This document shows, piece after piece, positions 52,442 through 60,858 of a DNA stretch of 64,000 nt. The DNA is from TMED14 sp002167805 (lineage in GTDB: Bacteria; Bacteroidota; Bacteroidia; Flavobacteriales; Schleiferiaceae), in NCBI GenBank assembly GCA_965655795.1, contig CBFHHY010000004.1:1-64000 (forward strand). The letters are read 5' to 3'. Each line of letters opens with the position of its first letter. Position 1 is the stretch's first letter. The position numbers and the translations under genes are program-made. The notes below the pieces were generated by a model. That model did not search any database. It saw only the letters and a program-made list of their open reading frames with translations, and was not told the origin of the DNA.

Positions 52442-54664
52442 TTATCGAGATATGATTACCTGATAGATCTGATTTTCTGATCCATGATTTAAATAAATAA
52501 AATAGGTTCCATTTGATAAAGACTCTACATTTATTTCATTCATTCGATTTTCCAGTTTTCCAGAAATGATATTTCTACCCAAAACATCTATGATTTTCCA
52601 ATTACTATTTTCTGGTCCTTCAATTGTTAGGTTATCACGAGCGGGATTTGGATATGCAGAAAATAAATTTTCTTTACCTCTGTCTTGTTCGTCAATGGCA
52701 ATATTTGAGACTGGCAAAGAAGTTGAATCAAGAGAAACATTGATACCAATAAAATCATCATTATTTCTTGGTAATACACGATAATTACCAAAGGCATAAA
52801 ATAGAATTCCCTCTAGAGCATCCATTTTCATGGTATCGCTAACGACAATTGGATTTACCTCCATTTGACCATCGATACTATCATATCGTAATTCAGTAAC
52901 TAATTGCACATAAAGAGAGCTGAATGAGGTTGCAGATTGTCTTCCTGCAGAAACAATGGCACGGTTCCAGTACCCTGCATTCATTGAATTTGAAATCGCA
53001 TAATCTCCAAACCCTAAATTTGTTTGACTAATTAATAAGTCTTGAGAATTAGGATCTTCCATTCTAACTAAACATCCCTCATATTTTTCCCATGCGAAGC
53101 CGTATTTGCTAAGACTATCGCTAGGGTCTACTATTGAAGAAACAGCTTGCTGGAGCTGTCCTGTTTTGCTGATTGAAGAGACATTTAATCGAGTCATTCC
53201 ATAATATTCTTCAATAGTACCAGAAACTTGAACTTCCTCATTTCTAAAAAATTGAGTAATCCCCGATCCCACGCACCAGATGCCAGACCATGGTCCACCT
53301 CCAGGGTCTTGGATATATAAAAATCCTAAATCGTGTTGTTTCGTGGAAGCGGTAACGATTCCTTTTACTGATATATTCATTCCATTGTAAGGAGAGGTTC
53401 CATTACTGGCCAATGAGTACTGTAAGTCTTTAATTAACATACCATTTTGTCTTACAGTGTAATAATCAACGTTTGGTTGCAGCTGCCCAACAGGAGTGGT
53501 TGGGAAATAAGAAACATTCGATTCATTATCAATGGCTTTGACGAAATATCTTACAAAAGTCCCATTAGTATAATTTGGTATCGTTGCTTCGTATTCATCT
53601 GTACTTCCCGGCGCAAGTGACATTGATATTTTTGTAAATTGATTGGGACTTATACTCGTATCCGAAGAGTAGAATAAAAATACAGAATCCACAGTTCCAT
53701 CAAAGTCTGTTATTGAGCATATTAATTCAACTGATTGATTCGGGGTAGGAACCATAGGGTCCCTTTCAAAATTTGAAATGTAAGGCGGGGCGTAAGCTAT
53801 CTGATAATGACTTGAGTCAAAAGGATTTAACTCATAACCTCGAGAACCAGAGTTTAGAAGGCACCCATTTCCGTCATGTCTAACTATGCCTTTAAGGCTT
53901 GAATAAAATGTACCAGGAACAGGCGTAATGAATGACCCAGTTGTCTGCGGTGAATAAGGGTTTACTGTCTGCCATGAAGGAGTTTTTTGTGCTAAAAATC
54001 TATCTGAGATATTAATTTTATTCCCGTTTCCATCAACACAATTAAAACTAACTCGGTTCCCACTGAATGGGATCACCTCAGTCACCGTAACATTATTAAA
54101 CTCTACGAAGCTGTTTTCCCATTGCTCTCCAGTGCTCAGGATATTGACTCTTAAGTTATCATTTAAATCACCGATCGTTAATTGCGTTGGAGTTGGAACA
54201 GGTCGACTTCCAATAACTTGCAAACTACTTGCATTTATAGCCTCTAATTGAGTTCCGTTATTGTAATCACTTAAAATTCCTGTAAATTTCACCAGATCGC
54301 CAGGGATTACGTATTCAATATTTGCTAAGGGTAAAGATTGGCCCTGGTTGTTGGTATAAACTCCCATAACTTCGATACCTCTGAATGGCCCAGGAGCCCC
54401 TTGTGCTATTGTATCAACAAGGAAAATGAAGGGTCTATGCCCACCCTGCACAGAGCTGGAGGATACTTCAGATACGTCACCAGGAACAACAACAATTCCG
54501 TAGGTCATTACTGTATCTCCATAATATGCTGAAGTGTCGTTACAGTTTGCAAGGTCAGTTGGACTTACATATTGGAGATCTGTTATACTCGTGTATGAAA
54601 TGTTTTGACTTTGTAAACTAAATGAGATTAGAATAAAAGATATAATGGTAAAAAATTGCTTCAT
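52442..54664 (-). CDS. T9SS-secreted OB-fold protein
   Basis: 740 residues from ATG at 54664 (MKQFFTIISFILISFSLQSQ, a clear signal peptide). A longer frame would add 40 residues and read into the neighbouring gene. Two OB-fold-type domains (about 22-175 and 405-540, with VSVKGIVTAS and VQVSGTIEEYYGMTRL-like strands) flank an Ig-like segment with DFDGTVDSVFLFYS. The C-terminal T9SS sorting domain (about 665-740) has YPNPARDNLTIEG and SNGTYFIYL. The domain set matches accessory parts of extracellular nucleases; no catalytic domain is seen. Confidence 0.78.
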   Translation of the reverse strand: MKQFFTIISFILISFSLQSQNISYTSITDLQYVSPTDLANCNDTSAYYGDTVMTYGIVVVPGDVSEVSSSSVQGGHRPFIFLVDTIAQGAPGPFRGIEVMGVYTNNQGQSLPLANIEYVIPGDLVKFTGILSDYNNGTQLEAINASSLQVIGSRPVPTPTQLTIGDLNDNLRVNILSTGEQWENSFVEFNNVTVTEVIPFSGNRVSFNCVDGNGNKINISDRFLAQKTPSWQTVNPYSPQTTGSFITPVPGTFYSSLKGIVRHDGNGCLLNSGSRGYELNPFDSSHYQIAYAPPYISNFERDPMVPTPNQSVELICSITDFDGTVDSVFLFYSSDTSISPNQFTKISMSLAPGSTDEYEATIPNYTNGTFVRYFVKAIDNESNVSYFPTTPVGQLQPNVDYYTVRQNGMLIKDLQYSLASNGTSPYNGMNISVKGIVTASTKQHDLGFLYIQDPGGGPWSGIWCVGSGITQFFRNEEVQVSGTIEEYYGMTRLNVSSISKTGQLQQAVSSIVDPSDSLSKYGFAWEKYEGCLVRMEDPNSQDLLISQTNLGFGDYAISNSMNAGYWNRAIVSAGRQSATSFSSLYVQLVTELRYDSIDGQMEVNPIVVSDTMKMDALEGILFYAFGNYRVLPRNNDDFIGINVSLDSTSLPVSNIAIDEQDRGKENLFSAYPNPARDNLTIEGPENSNWKIIDVLGRNIISGKLENRMNEINVESLSNGTYFIYLNHGSENQIYQVIISR

Positions 54665-54669
54665 GATAA

Positions 54670-56793
54670 TTATTTTAAAACTGTGAATTGACCTGTATAA
54701 AATTCCCCTGATTCTATATTCCGAACAGAGAAAAGATATATACCTCTGGAAAGGATTTGATTTTGATTCGTAAGTAAGTCCCAAGAATGTTCTCCACCCG
54801 AAAATTTGATATTATTAATCTCTTCTCCCGAGAAGCTTTGAAACCATCGAATATCTGACCCTGAATAGTCCTGATCATGAAAGAATTGATCCAAAACATC
54901 TCCAGCGGGAGACGTAATTGTAACCTCACATCGCGCAGGAAGATTGGCAAAAATTATTTTTCTACTTTCTTCTTGAAAATTTGACTGCCCTTCCCAAGAA
55001 GCACCTGCATAATATGGGTTGGGATAAGCATAGGGAGGATGAGTCTTCATAGAGATCGAAGGGGGTGTCCCAGTGAATGCTCTGGCGTCATTAGCCAGAA
55101 AACTTGATTCCAATGATTCCAGTTTTGTTGCTTCATTACCTTTGTCGAAAGCTGTAATTGCTACTGCATGCTGCCAGCCATTAGGTAAATTTTCAATTTT
55201 GTGGTGATATTGATATGCTATCGAGTCTCCGGGGAAGTAAATCGGTTCGCTTAGTCTTATATTTTCCATTCCCGTTTCATAAAAAAGTCCATTCCCTTGA
55301 ATGTCAAATTCTGCGACTCGAATAAAGTCAGAAGATAAATCTTGAACTCCGGTAACATCGAAACCTAATTTACTCAAATAAATTCTGTACCCTTCAAAGT
55401 CTAATTCTTGAGTAATTGGATCTATACTATTCTCTGAGTTTTTGGACCAGTATAAGTCAATCTGGTGATCCCCAGGAATCACCTTAACCCGAGGAGCATT
55501 CGGCGGACTCGGAAGAATGAAACGAGTGATTTCTCCATTGCCGTCACGGTCTTCCCCTTCATCTAAAATTCCATTAAAGTTTACATCTTCTCCATTATAT
55601 GCAACCTGCGCCCATTCTGCATTTGATATAAAATTCTCTTTTTGTAGGCTTGAATTTGTTGCATTTGGATTACCATCATCATTTTTTTTACCTAGAATGA
55701 AAGCAAAAGCAATATTGATTTTATCATTGGGTTTAAAATCGTCAAATGGACCCAAACTAATAAGGTCTGAGCGGTTTCCACTCGAGTTCAGTAGGCCTTG
55801 AATATCCATGCCAACACCACTTAAACATTGTGAACTCTGCGGATCTTCCCAGCATGGATTCTGATTCAAACCATCAGTAAGCTTTGAATATCTCTGCTGA
55901 TCTGAGGTAGGGAAGAAAAAAAGCGCTTGACCAGAATTATTGAAAATCCAAGCATTGTAGTGATCTTTAAAACTAGAATTTAAATCAGGATGATGAAACC
56001 CATTTTTATCTTCTGCTCCAAGAAATTTTTGACCTATGTATGAGTCTGTAATGCCTACATCTCCCGTTGCGTCAAAACAATAAGCCATATTTAGGCTATC
56101 AATATATCCATTCCCTCCTTGGCTATAGAAAATAGACCCTCCTGAGCCTGCGGGAGTTGAATTTATATTTCGAACTACTGTGTTTGCCCAAAGTCCAATA
56201 TGAAGATCATTGTATATCTGATTCCCGGTATTTTGAATCTCAAGGTTTGCGATAACAAAAAAATCACTGAACCTATAGTTCCAGTTATAAGTAGATAATT
56301 TTATACCTAATCCCATAGGATTAATATGTCCTGAAATCGGTATTGTTGTTCCAGGGATCAATAAGTTTTCGTCCGAAAAATTCGAAACAAAATCTTGATG
56401 CGAAACTGAGTTGGCACTAAAATTTGGATTATCTGTCAAAGATGAGGTCACTTCCATACCTCCAATAGAATTTGTGAATTCAAAGCCTCCCCTACCTGGA
56501 GCATACCCTTGAGGAGCATCATATGCGCTTGTACTTACTCGAATAGAACCGCTTTGATCGATTCCACCTATCCATATACCACTCTCAAAAAGGTGCTCTG
56601 TGCCTGAGCCAGCTGGAAACTCTCCACTCGGCTGTCCTGTTCCATCTTTATAGCCCCGAAATGCATTTCCGAATGTTCCAACGTTCGTAACTGTGAGCCT
56701 TACATTACTCGCAGTTGTTAAATTTTCTACAAAATTTTGGCCAAGCAATTCATTACACAAGAATATGACTGTAAAAAAATAAAATACTCTCAT
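54670..56793 (-). CDS. Large secreted protein with fibronectin-like domain and sorting-like C-terminus
   Basis: 707 residues with a signal peptide (ending LLGQN). The N-terminal half is of unknown fold. A calcium-binding-type loop DVNFNGILDEGEDRDGNG (about 400-420) precedes a fibronectin III-like domain (about 430-560). The last 120 residues (YPNPYYAGASW, then FlgD-like strands to GEFYTGQFTVLK) resemble a T9SS type-A sorting domain. It overlaps the EEP gene stop by 4 bases and lies 5 bases from the OB-fold gene. No enzymatic function is recognised. Confidence 0.7.
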   Translation of the reverse strand: MRVFYFFTVIFLCNELLGQNFVENLTTASNVRLTVTNVGTFGNAFRGYKDGTGQPSGEFPAGSGTEHLFESGIWIGGIDQSGSIRVSTSAYDAPQGYAPGRGGFEFTNSIGGMEVTSSLTDNPNFSANSVSHQDFVSNFSDENLLIPGTTIPISGHINPMGLGIKLSTYNWNYRFSDFFVIANLEIQNTGNQIYNDLHIGLWANTVVRNINSTPAGSGGSIFYSQGGNGYIDSLNMAYCFDATGDVGITDSYIGQKFLGAEDKNGFHHPDLNSSFKDHYNAWIFNNSGQALFFFPTSDQQRYSKLTDGLNQNPCWEDPQSSQCLSGVGMDIQGLLNSSGNRSDLISLGPFDDFKPNDKINIAFAFILGKKNDDGNPNATNSSLQKENFISNAEWAQVAYNGEDVNFNGILDEGEDRDGNGEITRFILPSPPNAPRVKVIPGDHQIDLYWSKNSENSIDPITQELDFEGYRIYLSKLGFDVTGVQDLSSDFIRVAEFDIQGNGLFYETGMENIRLSEPIYFPGDSIAYQYHHKIENLPNGWQHAVAITAFDKGNEATKLESLESSFLANDARAFTGTPPSISMKTHPPYAYPNPYYAGASWEGQSNFQEESRKIIFANLPARCEVTITSPAGDVLDQFFHDQDYSGSDIRWFQSFSGEEINNIKFSGGEHSWDLLTNQNQILSRGIYLFSVRNIESGEFYTGQFTVLK

Positions 56794-58085
56794 AGAGGTA
56801 GTCTTAAAGTTCTTGATTGATTCAAATTATTTCGAATTGTAATCAAGAGAATTCCATTTTTCTCAGGTAACATGGGGAGATCAAAACGTGTTTGTCTTAT
56901 AATTCCTGAATGGATTGTGCGACCCATCATGTCAAAACAGCGCCAAGTGCCTCCTACAGATGATTGGCTCACATCTACCCAAGAAACGCCGTTTAGATCT
57001 TTCCAAGCCCGGACCGCTGGACTATAATGTTCTTTCTCTCCAATTTGAAGCCTTTCTATATCGAGATCAATAGTTACAGGAAGGTGGTCAGACATTTCGT
57101 AAAGTGCGTTTAGAATATTACTTGGAACAGAATTGTTTGTTGGGGATATTATGGAATTATTAAAATGAAGTCCATCATTACCAACTGCGTTTAATGATCC
57201 TGAAACATAGCTGATTCTTGATAGTCCTTGATTAATATCATTATTAAAAAGCCAATGGTTAAATCGATCATCAAGCCCACCTCCGGAAAAACACCCATTA
57301 TTCGTAGCTCCATCTCTAGTTGATTGGTTGTGAAGGTCTTTGAAATTATAGTTGTTATTCCAATTGCCTGGTTGGTTCTCAGGGTCATAAAAATTAATAC
57401 TCGAAACCGAATAGTTTATGAGATTTTGGAAGCCTAACTCCTGGCTTTTTTTCATATTTAAATCTCCTGCAATTAAATAATTATCTATTCCAGAGTTGGA
57501 GTTTATAAATGACATGATTGCTTTTGTGGCTTTATCCCTCTGACTGATATCCGAGCTAGACGATCCTGCTTTCAAATGACCAGCGAAAAGAGTAAAGAAA
57601 ATAGTGTCCGGGTTTTGGCCTAATAATGAGTCTTTATAGAAAAAATGACATACATCAATGACTCTAACTAAGTTTTGGTTACTCAAATCTTTTGAAATAC
57701 TCTCTTGACTCTTTAGACCCAAAACGTTTTTATCGTAATAAATACCATTAGCGATGGAAGATCCATTTGTGAAGAAATCAGTTTTTTCCCATCGAGTTTC
57801 ACCGTTAATATTTAGTGCGTGGTTTAAAATTCTTGAATGTGCTGAAGAATTATTTCCATTTATCTCGTTACAAACTAAAAGATGGGGCTCTATATGATTA
57901 ACGATCTCATTTAGATAACCTTCTTTTGATATTGGGTTATTGCTTGACGAGGGGCACCATGATGTAAAATTTCGGTAGTTCAATAGATTATACGTCATGG
58001 CTTTCAATCTTTCCGGGGTTTGACCAGAACACAAAATTGAAATGGTTGAAAAGCAGGTAAAAAGTAGCCGTTTGATGTTCTTCAT
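56790..58085 (-). CDS. Secreted endonuclease/exonuclease/phosphatase (EEP) family protein
   Basis: 431 residues with a signal peptide (about 5-21, ending LCSGQ). EEP catalytic motifs are all present: Asn33 in TYNLLNY, Glu74 in VCNEIN, His170 in LFAGHLKAG, Asp208 and Asn210 in IAGDLN, and the SDH at 332-334 (MSDHLP). The family includes extracellular DNases and phosphodiesterases. The C-terminal 75 residues look like a T9SS sorting domain (FDMMGRTIHSG). It is the first gene of the minus-strand operon, opposite the two-component genes. Confidence 0.88.
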   Translation of the reverse strand: MKNIKRLLFTCFSTISILCSGQTPERLKAMTYNLLNYRNFTSWCPSSSNNPISKEGYLNEIVNHIEPHLLVCNEINGNNSSAHSRILNHALNINGETRWEKTDFFTNGSSIANGIYYDKNVLGLKSQESISKDLSNQNLVRVIDVCHFFYKDSLLGQNPDTIFFTLFAGHLKAGSSSSDISQRDKATKAIMSFINSNSGIDNYLIAGDLNMKKSQELGFQNLINYSVSSINFYDPENQPGNWNNNYNFKDLHNQSTRDGATNNGCFSGGGLDDRFNHWLFNNDINQGLSRISYVSGSLNAVGNDGLHFNNSIISPTNNSVPSNILNALYEMSDHLPVTIDLDIERLQIGEKEHYSPAVRAWKDLNGVSWVDVSQSSVGGTWRCFDMMGRTIHSGIIRQTRFDLPMLPEKNGILLITIRNNLNQSRTLRLPL

Positions 58086-58362
58086 GAAGTTGACAAAGTT
58101 ACTGAACCTTTCTTACTCATTCGTTGCTTTTTGTCTAAAAAATCAATGACAATTTTGTTAATCAAATGATCTTAAAGACTCTTATTTTTCATGTTAAAAC
58201 TGAGTAATTCCACTTTTTGATTTCTGTTGATTTTTATGGAGATCCTTCTGAGTTTTGTGCATTTCAGAATTTTCATGTCTAAAATCCTATATAGAGATGT
58301 AACTTTAGTCTCGATTTTATAATAATGAAAACTCAAAAAAAATAAACCTAATCAAACGATCA
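58086..58362. promoter_or_regulatory. Divergent regulatory region between EEP operon and response-regulator gene
   Basis: 277 bases without a gene, the longest gap in the window. It holds a TTGATTT pair with a 10-base period (58217-58223 and 58227-58233). It also holds two near-copies of TTTTCATGTnTAAAA (58186-58199 and 58271-58285), a minus-strand TAACTTTG 8 bases before the EEP ATG (58094-58101), and a plus-strand TAACTTTA (58301-58308) upstream of the regulator. These are candidate operators and promoters by pattern only. Confidence 0.35.
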
Positions 58363-59043
58363 GTGAGTAAAAACAAAATTCTTTTAGTTGATGATGATCC
58401 TGATATACGGGAAATCATAAGTTTTAATCTTATTAAGGAGGGTTATAATGTTGAGATTGCCAAGAATGGAGTTCAAGGAGTAGAGATGTCCTTAAAATTT
58501 AAACCTGACATTATTATTTTGGATGTCATGATGCCAGATATGGATGGGATGGAGGCATGCGAATCCATTAGGTCTAATCCTGAGACAAAAGATGTCTTGA
58601 TTGTTTTTCTTAGCGCAAGAGGTGAGGACTACTCTCAAGTTGCTGGCTTTGATGCAGGAGCCGATGATTACATCACTAAACCGATTCGACCTAAAGTATT
58701 GATAAGTAGAATAAAGGCTCTTTTAAGAAGAAATTCAAAATCAAATGATTTTAATTTAGATGTTATCCAAATTCATGACTTAAAGATTGACAAGGGGAAG
58801 TACCAAGTTTTCAAAGGACAGAGATTGATTGAAATGCCCAGAAAAGAGTTTGAACTTTTATATATGCTTGCCAGTGCCCCTGGTAAGGTATTCACCAGGG
58901 ATGTAATGATGGATAAAATTTGGGGAAGTGAAGTGATTGTAGGCGGTAGGACAATCGATGTACATATTGCAAAAGTTCGAGAGAAAATTGGTGACAAAAT
59001 CATAAAAACGATAAAAGGTGTCGGATATAAAATGGGTGAATAA
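58363..59043 (+). CDS. PhoB/OmpR-type response regulator
   Basis: 226 residues from GTG at 58363. The receiver domain (4-120) has acidic pocket DDD at 10-12, phosphorylated Asp54 in IIILDVMMPD, and Lys106 in DYITKP. The winged-helix DNA-binding domain (about 130-225) has PRKEFELLYMLAS, RTIDVHIAKVREKI and IKGVGYKM. It is the transcriptional output of the two-component pair and is followed by the kinase gene after 3 bases. PhoB-like regulators often bind direct repeats spaced by about 10-11 bases. Confidence 0.93.
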   Translation: MSKNKILLVDDDPDIREIISFNLIKEGYNVEIAKNGVQGVEMSLKFKPDIIILDVMMPDMDGMEACESIRSNPETKDVLIVFLSARGEDYSQVAGFDAGADDYITKPIRPKVLISRIKALLRRNSKSNDFNLDVIQIHDLKIDKGKYQVFKGQRLIEMPRKEFELLYMLASAPGKVFTRDVMMDKIWGSEVIVGGRTIDVHIAKVREKIGDKIIKTIKGVGYKMGE

Positions 59044-59046
59044 ATA

Positions 59047-59799
59047 ATGTCAAAACGATCTAATCAGAAGATATATGATTATGGTGATTTGCAATCCCAA
59101 GATGATGTTAGAAGAGAATTTATTGCCAATTTATCTCATGAATTAAAAACTCCAATTTTTAATATTCAGAGTTATGTACTTACTCTTCTCGATGGTGTTG
59201 AAGATGAAAACACCAAAAATGAATATCTAAAGAAAACTAACCGAAATGTTCGGAGAATGATAAGGTTGGTCAGAGATATGGATGTTTTAGCCCATTTGGA
59301 ATCAAGCAAGCTGGTTCTTAACAAAGAGGGTTATGACCTCAACGACCAAATCAATGATGTTTTGGAGCAGATGTTAGATAAAATTCAAGATTTAAATATC
59401 AAAGTGATTTATGATTATGACACTAGTATAACGCGCATAGCCTTCGCGGATCCTGAGAGGATGGAACAAGTCCTTCTAAATTTAGTAAGTAATGCTATAA
59501 AATACTCTAAACCAGACTTTAAGGATCGACTAATCAAATTCAAAATAGAAGAATTTGATAATTTCTTTTTAATTAGCATTGAAGACAACGGTATAGGAAT
59601 AGCCAAGAATGATATTCAAAGGATATTTGAACGTTTCTTCAGAGCTGATAGAAGTAGATCGGTGAAAGGTAAATTGGGAAGTTCAGGACTGGGTCTTGCA
59701 ATTGCAAAACATATTATTGAAGCTCATGGTATGGTAATTAGAGTGACATCTAACCTTGGAATTGGATCGACGTTTTCAATAACCATTTCCAAACCATAA
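59047..59799 (+). CDS. Histidine kinase without sensor or membrane domain
   Basis: 250 residues. The phosphorylated His31 lies in FIANLSHELKTP, so only about 20 residues precede the kinase core. The N box is around Asn149 (LVSNAIKYSK), the G1 box is DNGIG at 180-184, and the G2 box is GLGLAIAKH at 214-222. No membrane helix or PAS/HAMP domain is present, and an upstream in-frame stop (59041) shows nothing is missing. It must sense through a partner or a cytoplasmic signal. It is the cognate kinase of the preceding regulator. Confidence 0.92.
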   Translation: MSKRSNQKIYDYGDLQSQDDVRREFIANLSHELKTPIFNIQSYVLTLLDGVEDENTKNEYLKKTNRNVRRMIRLVRDMDVLAHLESSKLVLNKEGYDLNDQINDVLEQMLDKIQDLNIKVIYDYDTSITRIAFADPERMEQVLLNLVSNAIKYSKPDFKDRLIKFKIEEFDNFFLISIEDNGIGIAKNDIQRIFERFFRADRSRSVKGKLGSSGLGLAIAKHIIEAHGMVIRVTSNLGIGSTFSITISKP

Positions 59800-59842
59800 G
59801 AATCAGGACTAGTTCTAATTAACTTAGTTTTAAACTTTAAAG

Positions 59843-60793
59843 ATGGACCAAGAATTAACATCAAGATTAGAGGCATTAAAAATCAAGTATTCAGCTTCGG
59901 GGCAAGAATTATTGGACTTTTTAGATGGCCTATTAGAAGCAGATTATATTACTTACTGGGATTATATAAGATTAGATAGCCTTCTGTCTCTCCAGCAACC
60001 CAGAACACCGCACCATGATGAATCCATTTTTATAATTTATCATCAAATCACTGAGCTCTATTTTAAATTATGTCTTCACGAACTCAGGTTCATTGTAAAA
60101 AATGAAAAAATTGACCTAGAATCATTTAACGAGGGCATCCGTCGTTGCAATCGATATTTTGAGTCTCTTGAACAGAGTTTTTCAATTATGGTTGATGGTA
60201 TGAAAAGAGATCAGTTTTTAAAATTTAGAATGTCATTAATTCCAGCTTCAGGTTTTCAATCTGCGCAGTATCGAATGATCGAATTAGCAATTGCCCGATT
60301 AAATGATTTGGTTCATTTTGAAAAGCGTGAGGAATATTCAAATGAAAAGAATATTTCTATTCTCCTTGATAATATTTATTGGAAAAAAGGAGCAACGATG
60401 GAAAACAGTGGAGAAAAGACCTTAACACTTCTGCAGTTTGAATCTAAATATGGTAATGAATTTAAAAGCCAAGCAGAGGAATATCAGGGGAATACAGTTT
60501 CGGATCAGGCAAAATCGCTTTTAAAGAATGGGCTTTTGACTGATGAATTAAAAAACTCCTTGAGAAATCTGGATCAGCATATCAATGTTTTATGGCCTCT
60601 GCAGCACTACAGATCTGCAGTTAGACACCTAGCAAAACAGTCTTCAGATGTTAGAGCTACAGGGGGCACGAATTGGCAAAAATATCTTCCTCCGAAATTT
60701 CAAAAAAGAATATTCTTTCCTTTTTTATGGTCAGAAAGAGAAAAAAATGAATGGGGTAAGTCCTTTTATGATTCATATATCAAAGAACATTAA
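59843..60793 (+). CDS. kynA: Tryptophan 2,3-dioxygenase
   Basis: 316 residues. TDO motifs are QQPRTPHHDESIFIIYHQITE (distal His at 57/58), SGFQSAQYRMIE, and a C-terminal QHYRSAVRHL in which His255 fits the proximal heme ligand, followed by VRATGGTNWQKYLP. The enzyme opens the indole ring of tryptophan to N-formylkynurenine, using heme and O2. No other kynurenine-pathway gene is in the window. Confidence 0.88.
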   Translation: MDQELTSRLEALKIKYSASGQELLDFLDGLLEADYITYWDYIRLDSLLSLQQPRTPHHDESIFIIYHQITELYFKLCLHELRFIVKNEKIDLESFNEGIRRCNRYFESLEQSFSIMVDGMKRDQFLKFRMSLIPASGFQSAQYRMIELAIARLNDLVHFEKREEYSNEKNISILLDNIYWKKGATMENSGEKTLTLLQFESKYGNEFKSQAEEYQGNTVSDQAKSLLKNGLLTDELKNSLRNLDQHINVLWPLQHYRSAVRHLAKQSSDVRATGGTNWQKYLPPKFQKRIFFPFLWSEREKNEWGKSFYDSYIKEH

Positions 60794-60825
60794 TAATTTC
60801 TGGTGGAATTATTGATTCTCATGCT

Positions 60826-60833
60826 TAGATTTG
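60826..60833 (+). promoter_or_regulatory. Candidate -7 promoter element for the M23 peptidase gene
   Basis: TAGATTTG fits TAnnTTTG, 25 bases upstream of the TTG start at 60859. A -33 TTG is not evident. Confidence 0.35.
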
Positions 60834-60858
60834 ATTTCCTAAAAACAACTACAATAAA

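Noticed and set aside
54665..54784. 40-residue N-terminal extension of the OB-fold secreted protein
   Set aside because: ATG at 54664 gives a perfect signal peptide directly; the extension overlaps the neighbouring gene and would bury the signal.
58083..58101. TAACTTTG immediately before the EEP gene as its definite promoter
   Set aside because: It fits the -7 consensus, but would leave an almost leaderless mRNA and has no -33 TTG, so it is mentioned only as a weak candidate in the regulatory region.
60790..60815. AATAATT / AATTATT hairpin after kynA as a terminator
   Set aside because: The stem is only seven A-T pairs and lacks a T tract, so it is too weak to call.
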